Assembly (NCBI GenBank): GCA_026874595.1
Contig: CM049317.1
Span: 37,976,401-38,040,400, forward strand
DNA: 64,000 nucleotides
Direction: 5' to 3'
Origin: Sipunculus nudus
Lineage: Eukaryota; Annelida; Sipuncula; Golfingiida; Sipunculidae
The stretch's first letter is position 1, and the number at the start of each line of letters is the position of its first letter. Position numbers and translations under genes: made by a program. The notes beneath the pieces are model-generated. The model had not been told where the DNA came from. It worked only from the letters and a program-made list of their open reading frames with translations, and ran no database searches. This document shows, piece by piece, positions 1 through 10,347 of this stretch.

Positions 1-2324
1 TATTGTCCCAAATATAATTTTTATTAAAAATAATAAGAGAATCATATGATTTTTTAAAATGAAATATAACTGATATGATTATTAAAATAATATTAAAGAA
101 TATATTCATGAATGCATTCATGAATACATTTTGAAAGTATTTGCACGAGTATTCACATACTTTCATTTTTACCTGAATTCCCATTCTTTATGCAAGAAAT
201 TTTATAATGGAGTACATAATCATATTCGTATTTAAATACAATTACAAAGTATTTGCACCATGTCTGGTATTTATTCAATTTTCACCAAACAATGATGTTG
301 AGAATCCAGAATATACAAAATTCACACATTTAAATAATGATCATAAGTACCTGGTTTTATGGCTTTTATTTATATTAAAAATAACTGTAAAAAATTCATT
401 TTAGACTAATTTTACATCAATGTACACACTAGACACAGTAGAATCTAGATTAATATTATCAACTGCATCTTTGTCTATCATTAATTTCCTTCATATGATC
501 CCTAATGATTAGTAATAAAAAATATGATTTACTTCTTTATCATTAAAATTGAACTGAAAAATGCCATAGGTGACTGCATGGTGTTATTTGGAATATGTGA
601 CATTCTACCCATCGATACAAGATTCTTATATCATCAGTAATTGCAAGTTAATTTCCTGTTATTATAAACTAACAAATTCCTTTTCTATTTTTCTTTAATT
701 TGTTATTAAAAACCAATAAAAATTTATTAATTTGTTGTTTATTGTTATGTTGTTGGTTAAAACTACTAGATGAGTTGGGTTGGACACCTGGATCAACTGT
801 GGCTGGCCATAAGCTGCCTGGATTCCTGTATGCCTCGCCTCAAGCGTGCAAAATTTGATGAAAGGTCAACAAGGTCAACATACAGGTGACTCAAGAGGGG
901 CTGGAGAGAGCCAAAGTCTGACAGGGTCTCATAAAAAACATTAATAAAAGCTACAATTTTTGGCCAATTTCTTTCAGCTTTCTAAACTAAAAAGCTGAAA
1001 TCCTTATGTGTGCATGATATGAAAATTATATCAACAGTGCTCATGGGAAACAAACGTGCCATGGTCACAGTTGGGCAAAATTTAAGGTACTAATTTTATA
1101 TTTATACTAATAACTTATAAAATTTGAAAAATTCAGAACTAATTTTGGGTATTCAATTGAATCTTGATTGAATAATGTGACATCCCTGACAAAAAAAAAT
1201 ATCTAGCAATGCCCTTGTTAAGGGAGTAAATATATTTCTTGATTTTTTACAAAGTGCATTAAGTTTGGGCCCATAACTTAAAACAATTACGCAATACTGA
1301 CATCATTCTGGGATGTGCATAGAGAATGAAAAATATGTATATTGTTTATGATTAAAGTCAGATCAGTGGTTTTGATATTAGGCAGTCTTGAAGTGTAACA
1401 ATGGGTTTTTAATGGAAAAATGAAGTTTTTCATTAATATCTCGAAGGTATTAAGTCCTAGTGACCAAATTCTTGGCATGGTAGGGGATTTTGGAGACATC
1501 TAACTGTATGCTGAATTTAAGGAACTTAGAGCTGAAGCTGGGGAGCTGAGCTTTTGCAAACTGCATAACACTAGCTTGATGTAAACAATATGTTACAAGG
1601 TGCTTGAAAACTTGATTAATATCTACAGTTTTTGATCAACTGGTTTCAAATTTTTGGTGTTAACAGTTGAAATGCTGACAAAAACATGCTGTGAAAATTA
1701 AATCCACAGTACGTACAGGAAAAAAACGTGCCATGGTCAAAGTTGGGCAAAATTTAAGGTACCAATTTTTTATTTTTATTAATATTTTAAAAAATTTAGA
1801 AGATTTTCATCTAATTTTGGGTATACAATTTAATTTTGATTAATTAAAGTTATATTACTGGAAAAAAGGTCCACAGCTTTAACATTTTTTGTGTTAAGTG
1901 ATCAAATATCTTTCCTTATTTTTTTCAAAATGCATTATGTTTGGGCCCAGAACTTTTTTAAATTAAATAATACAGACATAATTTCTGGCATGTACATAGG
2001 AACTATATAGAGGAATATTTATGGTAAATATGAGGAAAAACAGATGAGTGGTTTTGATATTAGGCAGTCCTAAAGTGTGAAAATAGGTTTTTAATAAAAA
2101 ATTGAGGTTTTTCCTTAATTTCTCAAAGGAACGAAGTTGCAAAGACCCAGTTTTCGGCTTGGTAGGAGATCTTTGGGACATCTAACATTATGCCGAATTT
2201 TGGATTCCTAGGTCTTACGGTTTCAAAACGTGCCACATCTACGGACGGACGGACGGACAGACGGACGGACGACGGACAATGGACCACGACTATAGCTCAG
2301 ATGACTTATAGTCAGCTGAGCTAA
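1..2324 (+). mobile_element. Family A Helentron-like element, 5' end outside window
   Basis: Non-autonomous element cut on the left by the window edge. Its AT-rich part (about 1-770) is repeated at about 16920-17740 and 23515-24400. Two internal units follow (about 1020-1560 and 1665-2280), each carrying an ACGTGCCATGG motif and, in most units, GGGCCCATAACTT. The 3' end has an (RGAC)n array at about 2242-2278, then a hairpin: AGCTCAGATGACT (2294-2306), loop TAT, AGTCAGCTGAGCT (2310-2322), a 13-bp stem with one mismatch, ending CTAA. The RGAC array is the complement of the (GTCY)n core known from DINE-1/HINE elements. No Rep/helicase or other coding region is visible. The family name is inferred from this architecture. 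Confidence 0.7.
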
Positions 2325-2493
2325 AAATTAACAGATTTTGATCTAATTTTTGGTAAACAATTAAATTTTGATTAATTAAAGTTGTATTACTTAAAAAAAT
2401 CCCTACCTTTAACACTCTTGGTCTTAAGTGACCAAATATATTCCTGATTTTTTTACAAAGTCCATTATGTTTGGGCCCATAACTTTTTATTAA
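2325..2493 (+). mobile_element. Outer family A copy, internal fragment 1
   Basis: Body of an older family A element that has been split twice. This piece aligns by eye with 27730-27905 in the copy at 23206-28282, sharing CAGATTTTGATCTAA and GGGCCCATAACTTTTT. The copy ending at 2324 lies to its left and the copy 2494-4400 to its right. Its continuation is at 4401-4774, and its 5' part must lie upstream of the window. Confidence 0.6.
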
Positions 2494-4400
2494 ACAAGGG
2501 ACCTATGGGTCACTGTGCTCAGCTGATGTTAACCTTGAAGGTAAAAGTCTAAAATAATATCAAATGGAGATAAAGTGTAAGAGGAAGAGGTAATAAAGGC
2601 CATGGTTGGTTTATATGATTGGTTTGTATTGATGAACAAGAAATTGTTGCAAAAAATATTTTGTGACCTGACCATGTGTTTCCTAATGTTAAAACTAAAG
2701 CATGTGAGCAGTTTGTGAACAAATGATCTGTACTATTACCATGATCATTAGTTGGTTTTTCGATTAACTGTAGACATTTCAGTAGTTTACACATTTGTTC
2801 AATTGGATCTATTTTTTTGTATAATATATATTATTAAATATATATGTATTTTTTTAATGATATGTATACAGTTGAAATAGAGCTAATAAACAACATAAAA
2901 CGGGGCAAACAAAGCCTGATCTCAAATCCTGCTGAGGCAGGAAAATAATGAACAAATGTTTGTATTAAATCCTGATTTTTTTATCACATCAATTATTTTC
3001 TAATTTAAGTTTATATTTCTATACATTTCCAATTTAACATATATATCTGAATATAAAAGTTGATTCATAATTCTCAATTGCATCATCATAAATCTCAATC
3101 TTGTCAGATAACACAACATCATGCATACAAATGTTTATTTATTTTTTACCACAAAAATATATCTTTTAAATCTGCAAAACAATAAATATCTAAAAATAAT
3201 ACTTGATTTAGATTTCACAATTTTTAATTGTGTCTTTATTTATCCATAATGTGCTTCATATTTTATTATAATTTAAGCAAACTGATGGGTCCAATAATAT
3301 TTGTTAAAATCATTTAAATGAAAATTGATTTCTTTAAAAATGCTACAATACACAACATTGCATCTTTTGCATTACACCTTGAATTATTTTTTCAAGGAAA
3401 GTTTTTGCATATCCGAGTGAAAACAGCATTAGAATTAAGGAGATACAGTGAAAACAATAACAATTACTGCATAACACTTGGTGGGTTGGGTTTGCGGGGG
3501 GGGGGGGGGGGGGGTTGATTTGGGTGGTGAAATGAGAATAACTGTACACCTGTCACAGCAGGGGATCTCCCCCAGTGACTGTAACAAATCAGAAACCCTG
3601 GCATAGCTGACTTCCAGTGACCTGGAGTGGGACCCTGCATCTGTAATCAAAGCAAGTGACTACAGAAAAAAAATCAATAACTAGCTTAATTTTCAAGCTT
3701 TTATTTTCAAATTTCAGATTTAGACAAACTAAATATTTATGTTTACATGCTGTGAAAATTAAATCAATGGTGCTTACAGGAAAAAAACGTGCCATGGTCA
3801 AAGTTGGGCCAAATTTAAGGTGCTGATTTTTTTTTATGCTAATAACTTAAAAAATTTACAAAATTCAGATCTAATTTTGGGTAAACAATTGAATCTTAAT
3901 TAAACATAGTTATATACTTGAGAAAATAGACTCTAGTTTCAAAATTTTTCATGTTAAGTGAGTTATTATTTTTCCTGATTTTTTACAAAGTCCATTATGT
4001 TTGGGCCCATAACTTAAAGAATTTATATTTTACAGACTTAATTTCTGCCATGTACATAGTAACTATATAGAGGAATATTTATGGTAAATATGAAGAAAAA
4101 CAGATGAGTGGTTTTGATATTAGGCAGTCCTGAAGTGTAAAAATAGGATTTTAATAAAAAATTGAGGTTTTTCCTTAATTTCTCAAAGGAATGAAGTCGC
4201 AAAGACCCAGTTTTCGGCTTGGTAGGAGATCTTGGGGACATCTAACATTATGCTGAATTTTGGATTCCTAGGTCTTACGGTTTCAAAACGTGCCACATCT
4301 ACGGACGGACGGACGGACGGACGGACGGACGGACAGACGGACGGACGACGGACAATGGACCACGACTATAGCTCAGATGACTTATAGTCAGCTGAGCTAA
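2494..4400 (+). mobile_element. Family A Helentron-like element (copy A1), nested
   Basis: It starts ACAAGGGACCTATGGG with a subterminal GCTCAGCTG and ends in an (RGAC)n array (about 4303-4350) plus the hairpin at 4370-4398 and CTAA. The 5' GCTCAGCTG and the 3' CAGCTGAGC are inverted repeats at unequal distances from the two ends, which is the asymmetric terminal repeat described for Helentrons. It sits inside another copy of its own family: sequence 2325-2493 plus 4401-4774 matches continuous sequence around 27893-27930. The middle (2800-3650) is AT-rich and includes a 19-base G run at about 3496-3514. Confidence 0.7.
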
Positions 4401-4774
4401 TAATACTGACTTAATTTCTGGCATGTACATAGGAACTATATAGAGAAATATTTATGTTAAATATGAAGAAAACCAGATGAGTGGTTTTGATATTAGGCAG
4501 TCCTTAAGTGTAAAAATAGATTTCTAATAAAAAATTGAGGTTTTTCCTTAATATCTCGAAGGAACAAAGTCCTATTGACCCAATTTTCGGCATGGTAGGA
4601 GATTTTGGGGACATCTAACTGTATGCCGAATTTCAGATTCCTAGGTCCAACGGTGTCAAAACGTGCCAGTCTTACGGACGGACATCTAGACAGACAGACG
4701 GACAGACAGACGGACGGACGACGGACAATGGACCACGACTATAGCTCAGATGACTTATAGTCAGCTGAGCTAAA
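4401..4774 (+). mobile_element. Outer family A copy, 3' end with (RGAC)n and hairpin
   Basis: This continues the split element of 2325-2493, starting at TACTGACTTAATTTC, which is also found at about 27916. It ends with an RGAC-rich array (4674-4722) and the terminal hairpin AGCTCAGATGACT-TAT-AGTCAGCTGAGCT (4743-4771) followed by CTAA. The 15-bp minisatellite begins directly after it, so this outer copy appears to have inserted in that minisatellite. Confidence 0.65.
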
Positions 4775-4937
4775 AAACCACAGTGATACAACCACAATGA
4801 TACAAACCACAGTGATACAAACCACACTGATACAAACCACAGTGATAAAAAACAAAATTATAAAAACCACAATGATACAAACCACAATGGTACAAACAAC
4901 AATGATAAAAACCACAGTGATACAAACCACAATGATA
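4774..4937. repeat. 15-bp minisatellite, short copy
   Basis: Degenerate tandem copies of a 15-mer close to AAACCACAATGATAC, about ten units. The same repeat occupies 33870-34690. It is interrupted on the right by the family B insertion at 4938, and its flanking sequence resumes at 7301. Small ORFs here on both strands are products of the repeat, not genes. Confidence 0.85.
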
Positions 4938-7300
4938 ACAAGTGACCCATGGGTCATGACGCTCAGCTGCCAAGCATGACCTGTGACATCATGGACTGAG
5001 ATTCACAACTTCCAGAACCAATTTGCCAATTTGTTGAAAATTTTCTATGACAACAGAAATATATATCACCTATGTCTGGTTAAAACACAGTGAATTGATG
5101 GTCTGAGGAAAATGCATGATTGTTAAGCTATTAGGAACTATTCCAACAGCTTGCTTGAAATCTGTCAGTCTCAAAAGGAACACCACAAAGGGCAAATATA
5201 AGATCAAAATATATAGCAAAAATCAAGTAAAGAACATGCAAGAATTATTGAGAAACAGGTGCTTCTGTATGAATTTTTATTCAATACAAGCCAACTGTAC
5301 TGCACTTTTATCAATGATGGTAATATTTATTCAGAAATATTTGACCCAATCCTTTACAAGATTACATAAATATACAACCAACTGCATTCACTTTAACTGT
5401 TCTTGAGATAATATGATCAAAAGGAATTAAAAGATGGTTGCCTGGTGGCCATATTGGACTTCTGACAAGTCTGAAATAAGACAACAAACATTCTCTAAAT
5501 CGGACCAAACATTAAAGAAAAATTACTGAAACTGCACTGAAGAAAGAATTTCTAAGGTGGCTAACTGGCAGACATAATGGATTTCTGACAAGTATGACAT
5601 TTGATATCCCACATTCTCCAATAAGAGACCAAACTTGGGGCAAATTATCCAGTAATAAATGCCCAAAATAATTCAAAAGGCATGTCCAGGCCCTCATATC
5701 AGATTTATAGATATGCAATTGTAAAAAGTGTAAGTCCAATATTTTTTATTATCACTCTGCTTTTCAATGGGGTCAGCAGGGTAGGTAAACTGCCAAACCT
5801 GCAAGAAAAGAAATGCAGAAAGCATGACTAAGAGTCTTGAAATAAAACAAAAAGCCATCCTAAATCAAGGTACACATCCACATATTATGAGAACAAACAC
5901 TTGCTTTTATATGTGGTTATATATATTAAAATATTCAGATATCTAGGAAACTAAGTTTATTGCTAGGATTCCATAAAATAAACTGCAAAATGTTCCAATC
6001 ATCTTATAAATCAGTAGCTAAACCTTAATACTATACTCTCATAGTCTTAATGCCTGGCTGAAGCATTCTGACAACAGTGTTTTTGTTATGAAGTAACGAG
6101 GTACTTATCACTGAGCCTTATCACTTAATAGGCTGATACAAAAGGGAGTCATATGTCACCAGTGTCACTCACAATTACAGCCACACAGGCAGATGTACCA
6201 GCTGGAGTGGGATGGTTATATATACAAGAAAAATAGAGACGGCCTTTTGCCCATATATCAACTGGATTCTTTCTAAATGATGGGTAACTACTGACCACAT
6301 AAATCTGGTGTAATTACTTGGCAACCAATGGGTGAATAACTTTGACCTGCAACCTTTAACCTGCTGACCACCTGACCCCAAAATCAATAAGTTATTTATT
6401 CAAGCAAAAAGGCCCATAAATATGAAGTTTGAGTCAAACTGAGTGATGCATAGATGTGGCTTATGTGAAAGACTGAAGGTTTGGGTTGAACAGTTACACT
6501 TGAAATATGCTCACAAGCATTTAGAACAATTAAATATTGTGACCTTGACCTTTGACTTTTTGACCTCAACATCAATAGGCTTCTTCCCTTATTGGTAGGT
6601 AAGCCATATATGACAGATGGAAGGTACAGATTGAAAAGATTGCCTGAAAATGACTCCACGCAAGAAGTGGGTGCTGTGAACTTGACCTTTGACCTCAAAA
6701 TCAACAGGTCTTTTCCCCTGTTGGCAGAGAAGAGATATCAGTGCTGGAAGGTTTGGAATGAAAAGTCTAGCTTGAAATGTGTCCACTACCTTTTCAAAGA
6801 AGTGGATCCTGTGACCCTGACCTTTGACCTTGTGACCTCAAAATCTATAGGATTCTTCTCCAACTTAGTAGGTGAGCTATATGTGAAAGATCAAAGAATT
6901 GGGATGAAAGGGTTGGCTTAAAATGCATCCACAGGCTTTTCAATGAAGAGGCTCCTGTGACCTTGACCTTTGACCTTTTGACCTCAAAAAAATTATGGTT
7001 CTTCCCCTGTTGGTAGGTGAGCTGTATGTGAAAGATGGAAGGTTTGGGATGAAAATTTTGTCTCAAAGAGTTATTTCAGGGGGTGCAAACACACCCCATA
7101 ACTTAGAGAATATAGGTCGCAGTGACCTAATTTCAGGTTTGCAAGGAGATCTTTTTATAACCTCTAAGACTGCATAGGGTTCATGGCCCTAGCCCCTACG
7201 GTTACAATTTGTGCCCTGCTAAAGGACAGACAGACGGAAGGACGACGGACAAAGACCCATGGCTATAGCCCAGCATGACTGAAAGTCAGCTGAGCTAAAA
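4938..7300 (+). mobile_element. Family B Helentron-like element (copy B1)
   Basis: It begins ACAAGTGACCCATGGG with GCTCAGCTG about 30 bases in. It ends with RGAC-rich sequence (about 7226-7250) and a hairpin AGCCCAGCATGACT / AGTCAGCTGAGCT followed by CTAAAA. A second copy, lacking a few hundred internal bases, lies at 18929-21009. The right half carries repeated GACCTTGACCTTTGACC blocks, including perfect TGACCTTTGACCT at 6683, 6818 and 6964. Both edges are supported by a paralogous empty site near 34687-34700, where the minisatellite runs straight into the sequence found here at 7301. No coding capacity is seen. Confidence 0.75.
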
Positions 7301-7522
7301 ATCAGAATGATTGTAACTGATCTGTCAGACCACAATGATACAGTGCTATCAGAAGGCCATAACAGTTTATCAACTGAACAGTGATGTCTGTTACCTGATC
7401 TTAAGGAATAATTGCCCCTGTAAAACAATTAAACCTGTCTGGTTGCCATGCCTTTCCACATGAAATGGTAAAACAGATAGTTACTGATATTTCATTTAGT
7501 GTTGGAGCATATTCAACCCATC
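7301..7522. repeat. Unique flank of the minisatellite, shared with 34698-34919
   Basis: Starts ATCAGAATGATTGTAACTG and runs nearly base for base with about 34698-34919, ending near GAGCATATTCAACC in both places. Together with the 15-bp minisatellite it forms a dispersed compound repeat. A minus-strand LINE end starts right after it. Confidence 0.75.
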
Positions 7523-8150
7523 TTTTTTTTTATTGAACGAAACACAAACATACATAAATACACATATATGCACAGACATGTTACAAAAACAGACTAAACA
7601 ATGTCAAAACATTCAAGTCACATTAGACACGGAACAATGTGCAAATCCAAACCATTGTTTGGATACATCCATGGCTGACAATATTTATACTTACAGAAGG
7701 CAAATGCTTGATATTAAATATAATGTTCATGTAAAGGAAACGATTTTACAATTCTCTTATTTTAACTTCTCTATCAATTCTTTCCATTTTTTCTCATGGG
7801 TGGTTATATTACCCTGTCTTCTAGCAATATTATCCTCAATACTGTAGCATTCTTTTACATACAGAATAAAGTTGTAAAATTCAGGCAAGCTGTTCAGGCA
7901 TTAACATCTATAAATGAATCTTTTACCTAACAATAATAATGTGTCAATTAATGGATCATTTGTCATATTCAATATAATACTTGCTTCTGTAAACTTATCA
8001 TTGCAGATAGCTATTTATTGCTCTATCAACCATTTTTTTAACTGTGAAATAAATCTCTGTACATTACTACAATAATAAAATTAATGAATATGTTTCTTTT
8101 TCCTCTGCACAGAAAAAGCATAATATGGAATATTGCCAATGCACTCTCTC
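7523..8150 (-). pseudogene. LINE ORF2 C-terminal fragment with poly(A) tail (5' truncated)
   Basis: Read on the minus strand, this is the 3' end of an L1/Tx1-like LINE. The T run at about 7523-7533 is the poly(A) tail. The sequence above it is 3' UTR, and from about 7780 upward it gives the C-terminal part of ORF2 in pieces broken by frameshifts. Recognisable parts are an HLFYYC-like stretch matching the zinc-knuckle region of LINE ORF2 (compare HLFYEC in the LINE ending at 29326), a PLIDTLLLLGKRFIYRC-like segment, and a terminal HEKKWKELIEKL helix near 7790. No endonuclease or RT domain is present, so it is a typical 5'-truncated dead insertion. Clade assignment is by resemblance only. Confidence 0.6.
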
Positions 8151-9105
8151 ATGTACATAGATGAGAAAAACCACTGACTGGCACAGCCAGATGTCCATTT
8201 ATGCAGGCAAGTGTGATTCAGCCAGATGATCATTAGCACTGTCTTATCTGACCATCCCCACTATATCAGTTAATAAACGCTGCTGACTCTGTCTATTTTA
8301 TGTGGTCATTTAACAACTATGAAGCTGCAATTGATTGTTGGTATGCTGCAAGGAAGATAAAAGGAAACTTGCAAAACCTAAGGTTTATCTGTTAATGAAA
8401 GACAATGTGTAGCTTTACCCTGAATTATTATGCGAGTCCCTTGATACAAGATTACGTTCTAATGCAGTATGTTATTTCTAAGCTTTTTCACGTTCATGCT
8501 ATACCATATTAGATTAAGCTTAACAATAGACAATTAAGGCAAGGCCATATTAAATTTCATGATAATTTGTAATGAAAAGCGCTTTGCTCAGTGCACAAGT
8601 AGCTGTATTGAATGAAGGACTGGCTCACCGCCAGGGGCGCTAGTTGTTTGCCTGCAATTTTTGAGGCAGGCAGGCATATTTTACCTCCACGCACAAGAGT
8701 TTAGGTATTAATGATATCCCGTATTCCCTTTCAACTTTACCCGATTTCAGTAAGAATGGATTAAGTAGTATAATTCCATGTAATAATCTATACTGAAACA
8801 TTCTTTGATCTTCTGATGGTGAAATTTTTTTAATGTTTTTAAATGCCTCATAAACAGCACTTTACATATTCAGCTGTAACTCAGCACACCATCTGTCTAT
8901 TGCCTGTAGAGGTTCTGTGCATTTATTTTCCACCAATTCCTCATAAATATTTTTTTGTTGACATCCCTTTTTCAACTAGAATACAGGTAGTCAACAAGCG
9001 ACTGTGTGTATCCACCAAAATCAGAGTAGGACGGTTGAAGTAAGGCATGTATTGAGTGGCAAGGGGAAATAGAGTTACATGTGTTACATATTAGAATAGA
9101 TTTCT
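8151..9105. other. Unassigned intergenic sequence
   Basis: No gene, RNA or element with definable ends was recognised. A GGGGCGCTAGT motif at about 8636-8646 recurs at about 12642-12652, so a small dispersed element may end in each place, but no partner end was found. Confidence 0.4.
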
Positions 9106-10140
9106 GCCACGTAAACATGATTGTAGGTGGCGCCACCTGTTATTTGAACAAGAAACTATCCAAGATGTATACACATGCAAAATTTCAAGTGGAAAAGTCA
9201 AACCATGAGTGATTTTATCCCACAGCAGACAAACAGATGGAAGCTGTGTGAAAATGGCTGCAGGTGGCACCATCATTTTTTGGTGTATGTTATAAAGCTA
9301 TCCAAGGGCTACATTTGTGTAAAAAATTCTTCCTGATTGGTCTAATGAGTCTTGAGATATATGCATGGATGTCTACAGTGTGAACATCAATTTAGGTGGC
9401 GCCACCTGTCATAAAATCAAGAAAGCAATGCAGGATGTATACATATGCAAAATTTCAAGAGGAAAAGTCAAACCACTGAAGAGATAAGAGTGATTTTAAC
9501 CCAAGGCCAACAAACAGATGGAAGCTGTGCAACAATGGCTGCAGGTGGCGCCACCATTTTTGTGTATGTTATAAAGCAATCCAAGGGCTATATTTGTTTA
9601 GAATCGTTTCCTGATTGGTCAAATGGTTCCTGAGATATGAGCTTGGATGTCTGCAGCATGAATGTGAATGAAGGTGGCGCCACCTGTCATAAAATCAAGA
9701 AAGCTATCAAGGATGTATATGCATGCCGAATTTCAGGTAAATTAGTCAAACAACTGCAGAGATATGAGTGATTTTAACCCAAGGCAGATGAACCAATGGA
9801 CACTGTGCAAACATGGTTGCAGGTGGCGCCACCATTTTTTGTGTATTTTATAAAGCTATCCAAGGGCTACATTTGAACAAATTTTTTTCCTGATCGGTCA
9901 AATGGTTCCTGAGATATGTGGGTATATGTGTGGAAACAGACGCACAAACAGACGCTGGGCAGAGAGGAAAAGTCAGAGGTCAAAGCCAATTGGTGACCCG
10001 ATAATTGGTGTAAGTTTCAGAAAAATCCGTCCAGTTCTCTCAGAGGAGTTCTCCGGAAAAGAGCACGGCGGCAGCTGCCGTGGGGGAACCAGGTCAAAAA
10101 CATAGTATCCGCAAAATTTCGTTTTGGCGGATACAATAAT
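9106..10140 (+). repeat. Tandem array of about 275 bp centred on GGTGGCGCCACC, with 3' hairpin
   Basis: About three units. The palindrome GGTGGCGCCACC occurs near 9124, 9391 and 9670, and a second variant half a unit on near 9261, 9541 and 9821. Shared blocks are ATCCAAGGGCTA and GAGATATG. After a unique tail with a CACGGCGGCAGCTGCCGTG inverted repeat (about 10063-10081), the element ends in a hairpin GTATCCGC (10105-10112) / GCGGATAC (10127-10134) followed by AATAATAAT. The same CATAGTATCC hairpin ends the next element at 12418-12442. Small ORFs inside are incidental. Confidence 0.7.
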
Positions 10141-10347
10141 AATATCTCTTTTGTCCTGAAAATTTTCAGCTGGTGAAGCATCACTTTTTTCCAGCTTTGA
10201 GGAACAGCATCAGTAATACTCATATACTGCAAGTATTTTATATCTTTTTCTTAGATTTTAGATCTGCCCTAGTTATAAAGGTTGACCTTTCCGAGTTTAT
10301 TTCCAAGATATCATATATTTTAACTAGACATTTCTTGCGGTGCCAGA

